A DNA stretch of 64,000 bases from Saturnia japonica (Eukaryota > Arthropoda > Insecta > Lepidoptera > Saturniidae): positions 12,896,001 to 12,960,000 of the forward strand of contig CM065309.1 in assembly GCA_033032175.1 (NCBI GenBank). Direction: 5' to 3'. The position numbers were made by a program, and so were the translations under genes. The notes beneath the pieces were generated by a model, which saw only the letters and a program-made list of their open reading frames with translations, was not told the DNA's origin and did no database searches. Below, one piece after another: positions 55,170 through 64,000 of this stretch (the stretch's first letter is position 1; each line of letters begins with the position of its first letter).

Positions 55170-55880
55170 CAAAAAAGAAGAAAACCAACTTAAAGAATTT
55201 TGAGGAGTTTTCTGGTGTATCTTCGAAGTTCAATGTCCAATGACAATGAAATTAATGAGGGATCGTCCTTGAGACCATCCTTGAACAAAAAAATCATCTA
55301 AATCGTTTCACAAACAAATAAATTATGACTGAACATCCGTAAAAAAACATCTACGACCTGCAAAATGGGTTACTTTTAATCAATGCTTGGGGGGACAGTG
55401 AATCAACTGGAGCACCTACTGAATAAACCGGAGATTAAACTGTTTGAAGTTGGGTATACATAGTTATAATCAGGTATGCATGACAATCGTGTAATGTTTT
55501 TCCTTTTCTTTAGATAAATTATTGTTATTATTTTTGGTTATAGCTTTATAAAATGTCTGGCAAATAAAAAGTTTATCGATCAAAGCAGTTGGAAGAAATG
55601 TGGAGACGATGTCACTCTGTGAAAGTAAATAAAATTCTTCTCTGTGCAGATTTGCTAGTAACAACATAATTTTTAACAATAAAGAAAACTAACTTCAATG
55701 ATTTTGAAGAATTCACTGGTATATCTCTGAAATTGAAGGTCAAATGGCCAATGAACCACCCTTGAGGCAACAAAAAAAGAATCGTCTAAATCTGTTCATA
55801 AAAAAAGAAGTTATGGCTGAACATCCATTAAAAAAAAACATTTGAATTGAGTAACCTCCGTCTTTTTTGAAGTCAGTTAA
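55170..55880 (-). repeat. Dispersed repeat family, two minus-strand copies
   Basis: Copies at 55170-55365 and 55665-55880. On the minus strand the shared order is 'atggatgttcagccataact', 'gatttagacgattctttttt', 'cctcaagg', 'ttcaaagata' and 'gttggttttctt'. The same family occurs on the plus strand at 56214-56380 and 56790-56990 and on the minus strand at 61395-61585. Confidence 0.7.
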
Positions 55881-56213
55881 AATACGGACTAAAAAAATAA
55901 CATAGGATTTCGATAAACTAGTCAATTATAATGCAGGATTTGAACAATTTATATGCCCATGTATAAAATCTACGTTATTTGATTGTCCAAAATTAAGTGT
56001 TAAGTAATTATAGCTATGTTTCACTCGCTTTAATTTTCTGTTCCGCTCCTTACGGTTGCAGCTTCAAGTTGTTTAGAGACAATAGAACCTTCTTCAATAA
56101 ACATGCTTTAAAAAGCAGAAAGAATTGTTCAAATCATGCTGGTAGTTCCTGGCCATTCAAACACAAACCTTCCATCGTTATAATATTAATTATAGGTAGA
56201 TAATTGTTATTTT

Positions 56214-56990
56214 TAACCGACTGTAAAATAAGACGAAGGTCAGGTAATCAATTAAATGTATTTTTTTATGGATGTTCAGCCATAACTTTTTTGTTTTGGA
56301 TGATTTTTTTTTATTTAGAAAGGGGATACCTCACGGGAAACTCCTCAAAATCATTGAAGTTGGTTTTCTTTCTTGCTAAAAATTGTCTTGTTTATGTATG
56401 GGATATACGAACTAGTAGCTTGTTACCAGCGACTTCGTACACGTGGAGTTTAACAATTTTTGTGGGGGTTCTATAATTATTTTTATGATATAAAAGTTGC
56501 CTAAGTTACTCCTTCTAATATCATCCATCTGCTATTGAAAGTTCCATAAAAATCGGTCCAACCGTTTCGGAGATTAGCCGGAACAAACACAGACAACAAT
56601 TTTAAAAATTGTTTTCTTTTTTTGTTATAAATTGCGTACTCATTTAGTAACAAGCTGTTATTTTTACATTACAAACAGACATATTAATTTTATTAATTGT
56701 ATAGACGATTTATGTGGGTATATTCAGGTAATGTTTTGCCAAAATTCCATAAGGTTTTACGTTTTATGTTGTGTAGGTTAAAAACCATCAACAAAACAGG
56801 AGGTTACCCAATTCGAATGTTTTTTTTTATGGATGTTCAGTAATAACTTCTTTGTTTATGAACCGATTTAGATGATTCTCTTTTTGTTGTTACCTCAAGG
56901 ATGGGATATTGGCATTGGACCTTGAACTTCAAAGATAAACAAGGGAACTCTTCGAAAAGACCGAAGTTGGTTTTCTTTTTTTTAAATTAA
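56214..56990 (+). repeat. Dispersed repeat family, two plus-strand copies
   Basis: Copies at 56214-56380 and 56790-56990, each with 'ttttatggatgttcag', an AT-rich centre and '...gaagttggttttctt'. Between them, at 56510-56625, is a copy of the 'aatcggtccaaccgtttcgg' repeat end. Confidence 0.7.
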
Positions 56991-57323
56991 AACTGTCTTG
57001 TATGTTCTGAATTTTAACAAGCTAAACAAACAGTGTGTCAGTTGCAAACTTTAATTATCAATATATTTCTCGTAAACACTATACACGTGTTTACGTATAC
57101 AAGGTAAATTGTGAGTTAATTATAATAACTATACCTAACAATCTCAATCACCACCGTTCAGTCTGTACGTGCGTCAATCGTTTTTATAACAAATAACTGT
57201 ATGATAACGTCGTAACCCTTGTTATCGCCGTATCCCGGAACGTCTGCGAAGTAGAAACTATGAGGATCTGTTAGGTAACAACGAGAGGCGGTGGATGTAT
57301 GTGATTGATGCATTCATAACCTC

Positions 57324-57360
57324 TATATAAACGAGAGACAATGTCTACACATTTCATTTC
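57324..57360 (+). promoter_or_regulatory. Core promoter of the lipase gene
   Basis: TATATAAA at 57324-57331. About 30 bp downstream is TCATTT (57354-57359), which fits an arthropod initiator. The first lipase ATG follows about 200 nt later with no intervening exon border needed. The assignment is by position and motif only. Confidence 0.6.
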
Positions 57361-57552
57361 ACATTCCACTGGCAACTAGACAATTAGCAAGCATTGTTCA
57401 ACGGTGGGGTCAATCACAGATCATATTACGCTGAAACTGTTTGATAACGCAAACAGTGACGTACTCACACATACGCAGCGAAGCATGTACATTTGTACTG
57501 TTTTCAATTGATATTTTATATAAAAAATAGTGTTCAGACTTAAGGCCCTAAA

Positions 57553-60500
57553 ATGTATAACAGGACCAGTGCAACATTGATGCTGCAAACCATCATGGTG
57601 CTGATGGATAAACAGAATTCAACTGATGTCACTAACTTTCCAGGAAGTTTTAGTGGTTAGTTATATTTATTATCCCATCTATATTTTTAATCATTAATTA
57701 AGCTGTTAAAGTTACATTCAAAATTATTGGTTTATTAAATAATAAAAATTATTTACTAGCATGGTTTTTGTTATTATTGTTTATGCTTATGGAAATATGG
57801 TTAGGTATATATTTTTTAGAAAAGTATCTAAGGATTAAAACAATTTTTTTAAATCAAAATGTATCCAGTAGTTTTTGCGTCATGCGCGCACATCAGCAAT
57901 CCTCGTATCAATTTATTTATATGGACAAATAAATAAAAACATATTCAACTCATTGTACTAGATTAGAGATTTACTTTCTCTGCCCACAAAAAAAGCGCGA
58001 TAAGCATGTTTATGATAAGAACTTTGCGTCTGTTTTGTTAATTATTATATAAACTTTTATTCAACTCTTTGAATAGGAAATACTGTATGTAAGTGAACAT
58101 GTTAAAATTAATTATTGTACATTATAAATATTATCATTTTATTGTGTGATATGTGATATATTTTCGGGAGTTGAAAGTTGAATGTTACACTTAGGTAATA
58201 AGAGAACGAGCAAGTAAGTATATGGTGTGGTTCATGAATGATTATGTACATTATTTATGGTGAAATAATGTATTTTGTATGAAAATTGTAGGAATTTACT
58301 CGGAATGACTCGATCTATATGCGATATAGATAGGCATTTGTAATTCGATGCTGTCACGGCCTCTGTCTCAAAGTGCGCAAATAATAGATAGAAACACAAG
58401 ATTAGCTTTTCAAAATTTCATTTTATTTGATATATTTGTGATATATTTACTGGGTGTCATCGTCGTAATGCGATAAAATTTTCATAAAAAAAAAGGTAAT
58501 TGAATGATATCTCAAGACAATGAAACCAGCCACATACCTACACCCCAATGTTCTTCTCTTACACACGTTCTTATGCCAATGTTGTTCTTGGAAAACCTTT
58601 GCTTACCGTCAGGTAAGGTGTAGGTAGTTATTTTGCTGAGTTTGGATAAATAAACTTGTTAATTCAGGGTATTTTAGATCACGCAAAGATGACTACTCCA
58701 GAAACCTAATCCAATCTTACTTACCCGAAGATAATGTGGTATTTTTCTTGCAGACGATTATGAACTGGAGCGTTGTTATGGTATTTATGGATGTTTCTCG
58801 AAGGCATACCCATGGACGGAACATAGACCAGACAATTATTTTCCTATGACGCCCGAATCGATGGGTGTAATGTAAGTTATATTTTTACATCAGATAAGTT
58901 CTCTAATTGTTCAAATCTAAGCGGATTTCGATATAGCTATGAGTTACGGAGAAAGATGTTTCGCAAAATAACAACGTTACGTCGCTATATCACGTGCACG
59001 GTACGGCGATATACTGAATTTGCTTCAAGTAAGCCTACTTAGGATTAAAAAAAACTATTGTTAAGATTTTTTAATACTAAACTTGGCAATGACTCTACAA
59101 CACCTTAGCGTAAGTACGGTACAGTCCAAAAACAACGGTGACCGTCGGTTACAGATTCCATCGACAGTCGTTGCCGTCATGCAGGCCAGCAGAAATACCT
59201 CTTCTCGCCTTGTTTGATTGACCAAATACCATAAAAAAGTATCAAAAACGTTAAATGGAACAACGTTCCACGCCCACATGGTTGCCACGCGCCTAGTAAC
59301 ATCCTGCAGGGTGGGGGGTTTCTATGGCAGCTATAATTATTATGTTCCACAAAAATAAGAATTTTTACGATAGTTGCCTTATTTCATTTTTTTTGTTAAG
59401 TATCCGAAAACCTACAGTAAACATATTTTTGCGACGTAAGCTGTTAATAGCACCAACCGCTTTACTACACAACAGAAAATAAAATCATAGCTTGAAATTT
59501 TAAAATCATTATAATATGATTTTATACATTGATTATAAAATGATTGTAGGTACACTAAAACACTTTTCGAGTGCTATAAAGGTTGATTTTTTGGACGGCA
59601 GGAAGGGGACAGTACTTAAACCGTAGCTACAGGATAACTTTCCTAGGAATCTGTCCTTAACTTTTTGGGAAATTTTGACATGCATTCAAATTTTTGAAAA
59701 AAGTGTACACATAGTCATCAACAAAATGGTCAGTTTACACAAAATAAAGCCGATAGGTCAGGCCAGTAGGTCCCATAAAGTTTATGAATCTAATCGTATC
59801 AAATTTGTTAGATACGTAAATATTATAATTGGATAATATTAAGGTGTTAAAACATTATTAAATAATCTTAATTATAAAATATATAAATGTTATTATTTCT
59901 ATGCGTCAGTATAAAAGAATGGTTGAATGCATTTTACCTTGCTGTTTAAAACATTTTGTGGAATAGAAGTAAAATTTATTATATTCTATGCTTATATTAC
60001 CGAAACATAATAGGATGTAAATTGCATTAGTGTAACATTTATTATACATCAAATCTGACATGTATTGAGTCTGCAAATTACGAGTACCTACTCTAGATGA
60101 AGGACTTACATGTTATATATATTTAAATTAAAAAAATACATCCTATTATTAAAGTCTAATTTTAAACAACATAGTATAATATTTTAAAGTAAATTTTCGT
60201 ACAATAAATACAAGTAGGTAGTAGTAGTAGTAGTAGTACATATAAAAAATGAAATAATATATTGTTTTCAATTGAATATGTTCAATAGTTATGTTAAAAA
60301 TAATATTTTGCTTGTCAAATTACGACGACCACATACATAAACAAAATATCCCAAAAATTGAATGTATTAATTAACTACCTATCAATATCGTTAATGTCAT
60401 AATTAAATCTATATATAAAAATAGATGTTATGTTGGTTAATATGAGATTGATAAACTCGAACACCATTTGACCGATAAACATGAAAGGTTGTAGATTAAA

Positions 60501-63500
60501 GTGTTTTTATATTAAGAAGATTTTTATGTTATCCTTGATGCTATAAGTGGTGCTGTGGTCGAGTTGTAAAGATATTAAACCCACATTACGTGTCAGTTGG
60601 TAAGGTTTTCTTTAAAATTATAATTACTATAGGAGGCCGCCCTCTACGCTAGTCGTATTTTTTTTAATGAGTAGGTACCTAAATCATAGCACTTCTGAAA
60701 TACGTACAAATAATATATGAATTATGGGATACAATATAATAGATAACATATTATGTTGATATACATATTATACAGTCTATAAAATAGGCGTGGTAAATAA
60801 ACATGGACAGATGTTCATTAAAAGATGATAAAGTTGTTTACTCGCAATACATTTCATCGCATTATAAACCTAAACCCAAGGACCTTCGTATTAAAGCAAG
60901 CTGATTACGAGATCCGCTTAATAGACCTACATACTTACATTAATATAGTATGTACGGGTATATACGTGTAACGTCTCCGTAAGATAAGACGCGGGGGCTC
61001 GTCCGTGACATCAATAAATTATAACCGGAGACAAAACAAATGTTTACGTACAGTAGCTAATTGCATAGTGACGTCAGTACATTTCGATGTCAACAAATTG
61101 TTTGGTTTTAGCGCAATTGCACTTTATATCTTGATTTGTCCTTATTGAAGTTGTGTATTCCTATAGAATTCGTTCCCGGACCATCTTTGTAATCCCGAGA
61201 TTTCGTGATTGTTGAAAGATAATCTCGAGATCCCGATATAATCCCGGGATTGTAGACAGGTAATGAAAAATCGTAGTACTATATAAAAATCTGCTTTTTA
61301 CTATTTTTTTTATTCACAAAATAATTAAACGTTCATAAAATAATCAATTTAAAAAATAAGAAGTTAAAATTCAATTTAAATCTCTTACAAGATAATTTTC
61401 ATCAAAAAAGAAAATTAACTACAATTATTTTGAAGAGTTCCCTAGTGTATCTTCGAAGTCTAATGGTCCAATGCCAATGAAGTTAAAATCGGACCACTCT
61501 TGAGATGTCCCCTTTCTAAGGAAAAAATAATCACCTAAATAAACCTAAATTGAAAAACTACTCTTTTTTTGGAGTCGGTTAAAAATAAAAAAAAACTTCT
61601 GTCACTTTAAACTCCTAAAATAAAAATATCAACTTTATTAGACTTAACATTCCATAATAACATAATTCATTATTCTTTTACATAGATGAATATGATCATT
61701 GAATTAAAATGACCAGATATGATTACATTTTATGTCTGACAAATTAAGTTAAACAAAATCAAACTATTTCAGACTTCCCTTAAAATTAACTACATCTATA
61801 AAACTTAAAATAAATACGTTAAACCTATAATCAGACTTAAGTTCCTTTAAATTAGCAGGTCAATACAGAGATCAGTATTCATCTTTTTAATTTTAAATGA
61901 CCAGATATGTTTTAAAATGGTTAGATACTTTACGTACGTCTTATTTGTATTGCGAAAATAAAATCTATCATAAAAGATATCATTAAAAAATGAAATGATA
62001 ATGCTTTGTCTCCAAGCGGAGTCGGCGCCAACGCAAATTAATCATATCTTATGGAAAAACAGGCTGGCTGACAAAATATTTTCTTGTGCAATGCCTTGAT
62101 AATATTTTTTTGTTAATCCCTAAAATCCTGAATTGTAACAAAAAATTGTACACTATGAAGTTGCTTGCTATTTTAATAATTTTGAACATATTTATTCGTT
62201 TGTCAAGTCTCAGCCTCGTAAAACCGGTACTGACTGAAGGTTTACTTTTGTACATTAGCATAATTTTTATTGTTTCAGATTCCCAACATTCACACGCAGA
62301 AACAGGAAAATACCAGTAATGCTACAAGCGAACAGTACAGATAAAATTAAAAACGCAAATATTAGCCCGAGAGGGCCTTTTTACTTCATATCACATGGGT
62401 TCATAGATGACGGACATAAAGCTTGGGTATTTATTGTTTTGATAACAAAACCAATGGCCTTATTTTATTAACTATTTTAAAAATAAGATATATTCAATAT
62501 TACTAAAAATGCTGCTACAATTAACCTAACAGCCATGGTATTTTTGAATGATTATTTGCCAAATTGATTAACCCCAAATATATAGTTAAGAAAAATTAGA
62601 ATTTTATTAATTTCTGTTAAATTATAAACTCAAGTAAACTTTTACATTATTAGAGAAAGTTTTGAATACTTATATACAGTTTTGAAGCAATTATGGGTCA
62701 GTGGCAGGGAGTATGGACATCGCATTGGTTGACGTGAGTTCAAATCCCTGCAATGAGCCTGAGAGCTATCGGTGAAGGAAAACATCGTGATAAAACTGTA
62801 GGTTGGTGATAGGGTATTTAGCAATAGTTTAACGTGCTACCATCACATCACTATATCGTCACCTAAGATCAGGGGAATAAAATTAAAATAAAGTGTTCTT
62901 ACATTGAAATTTAATGAAAATTAGAGAGTGGATTTAATCGCTTTTGGCAAGTGAAGCATTGACTTATGTAAGAATATCAAATGAAAAATGTATTTAATAA
63001 AAAAATATTTCAGATTCAAAACATAGCAAACTCGCTTCTGGACTTAGAAGGCAATGTCGATGCAACTGTGGTTATCGTAGATTGGCGCGGTGGATCCCAA
63101 CCGCCTTATGGTCAAGCCGTGGCTAATATAAGACTCGTAGGAGCCATGACGGCACATCTTATTCATAATATTCACGTGAGTTGGTCTAAGGGTTTTAGTC
63201 CGAGACAGTTAGAATGAATCTTTTTTCCTTTTAATTTTTTAATATTTCTAAAACCACACGTTCTCGTAAGTCTAATTTCGTAATATTTTTAAAATCTTGA
63301 AATATCCCTATAACAAGACAAGTTAACCTTTTGTCGAAAATCTGGAAGAGATGAATGTAAATAAATTAAACGATAAGAATGTGTCCCGAAAATAGGATAA
63401 TAATTTTATCTATGAAATAGATGTATTGGTTAAAAGTTCTATAAGTAAAAAGTCATAGATAATGAGTGTTAAGATCAATATATTATTAGAAGATTCCATA

Positions 63501-64000
63501 TAAAATGATACTATTTTTAATTATTTACAGGATATTTTAGGTTTACCGAATTTAGATAATTTCCACTACATTGGGCATTCGCTGGGGGCGCATTTGGGCG
63601 GTTATTGCGGACACGAATTACAAAAGGTATTATTTAAATTACGTATTATTATTGTATATAAATATATTTAAATGACATAACTTATTAATTTAAAATTAAT
63701 ACTGGATTTGAATTTACAGTTATTAATTGTTCTCTTAGAGCATAAATTTGTGTAAACTTATGGTAAATGTAGACAAATAGGCATATGTATTTAATTTTTA
63801 AACATACTCCTTATTTACTAATATTTTTTAATTGAGATAAAAAAGTTTCATTTAATTTTCTCCGTTTCAGAAATTCAACCTCAAGTTAGGTAGAATAACA
63901 GGTTTAGACCCGGCAGCGCCGTATTTCAGTAAAACTGTTACTTTGGTGCGATTGGATAGGTCTGATGCAAAATACGTGGATATTATACATAGTAACGCTA
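57553..64000 (+). CDS. Pancreatic-lipase-family lipase, 5' part (runs off window)
   Basis: Six exons: 57553-57655, 58754-58871, 62279-62426, 63014-63175, 63531-63626, 63871-64000 (continuing). Phases join cleanly. The encoded protein shows an N-terminal Cys-containing segment ('[19 protein letters not shown]'), '[16 protein letters not shown]' (the HGF oxyanion region), '[20 protein letters not shown]', the nucleophile elbow GHSLG (Ser at about 194), and GLDPAAP (catalytic Asp at about 222). The catalytic His lies beyond the window. Such insect lipases are usually secreted and hydrolyse tri- or phospholipids. The first exon lacks an obvious strong signal peptide, so the true start may differ. 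It uses its own promoter. Intron 2 is 3.4 kb and holds repeats. Confidence 0.9.
60215..60238. repeat. (GTA)n microsatellite
   Basis: About eight 'gta' units in lipase intron 2. Confidence 0.85.
61395..61585 (-). repeat. Dispersed repeat copy in lipase intron 2
   Basis: A fifth copy of the 55-57 kb family: 'tcaaaaaagaaaattaacta', 'ttttgaagagttccctagtg', 'tatcttcgaag' and a terminal 'tttttggagtcggttaaa'. Confidence 0.7.
62690..62870 (+). repeat. SINE-like repeat copy in lipase intron 3
   Basis: Contains 'gggtcagtggcagg' (A-box-like), 'gagttcaaatccc' (B-box-like), 'tgcaatgagcctgag' and 'ggtgaaggaaaacatcgtg', in the same order as the 49326 copy. Confidence 0.65.

Larger units (their letters stand above)
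54022..57323. other. bora 3' UTR, then repeat-filled intergenic stretch
   Basis: 54022 to about 54320 is the presumed bora 3' UTR with AATAAA at 54294. The rest holds a 24-bp palindrome (55053-55076) and four copies of one dispersed repeat family (55170-55365, 55665-55880, 56214-56380, 56790-56990). No further gene is supported. The short frames here translate repeat sequence. Confidence 0.55.

Overview
The window is nuclear DNA from an insect, most likely a butterfly or moth (Lepidoptera). It is AT-rich and intron-containing, and it carries interspersed repeats of types common in that order. It also holds an errantivirus-type retrovirus and four recognisable cellular genes. No bacterial-style operons, CRISPR arrays or rRNA genes are visible.

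Layout. 1-25 kb is repeat-rich and no host gene could be supported there. It holds dispersed repeat ends, a mariner-type element with a decayed transposase (3313-4340), and a minus-strand LINE reverse-transcriptase relic (about 5946-7614, continuing at 15457-15655). The LINE is split by a complete minus-strand errantivirus (7619-15452) with identical 307-bp LTRs, a short target duplication, gag, pol and env. Further right are a 2.1-kb Tc1/IS630-like element (16692-18787), a decayed Tc1-like transposase (about 19490-20180) and a decayed mariner transposase (about 21930-22810, minus).

25-31 kb holds a CaMKII reading frame that is complete and uninterrupted (25275-26807, plus), followed by a long AT-rich presumed 3' UTR, and a convergent torsin-like AAA+ gene (30267-31220, minus). 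The poly(A) signals of the two genes lie about 30 bp apart. 31-38 kb holds a GC-rich island, a cluster of palindromes and hairpins, a hAT/ZMYM-type transposase relic, a solo LTR with an intact target duplication (34550-35080), and a fold-back element.

38-54 kb is one gene, the mitotic regulator bora (Aurora A/Polo activator). Eight coding exons join to exactly 672 codons including the stop. Its introns hold an intact-looking Tc1/mariner-superfamily transposon (39565-40872), a near-perfect hairpin, fold-back and pogo-like elements, a MITE and tRNA-derived SINEs. 54-57 kb holds several copies of one dispersed repeat. 57.3 kb to the end is the 5' two thirds or so of a secreted-type pancreatic-lipase-family gene (six exons seen, truncated by the window edge).

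The host genes are unrelated housekeeping or signalling genes and do not form a pathway. The main interest lies in the young nested retrovirus, the intronless CaMKII, and several structured non-coding segments.
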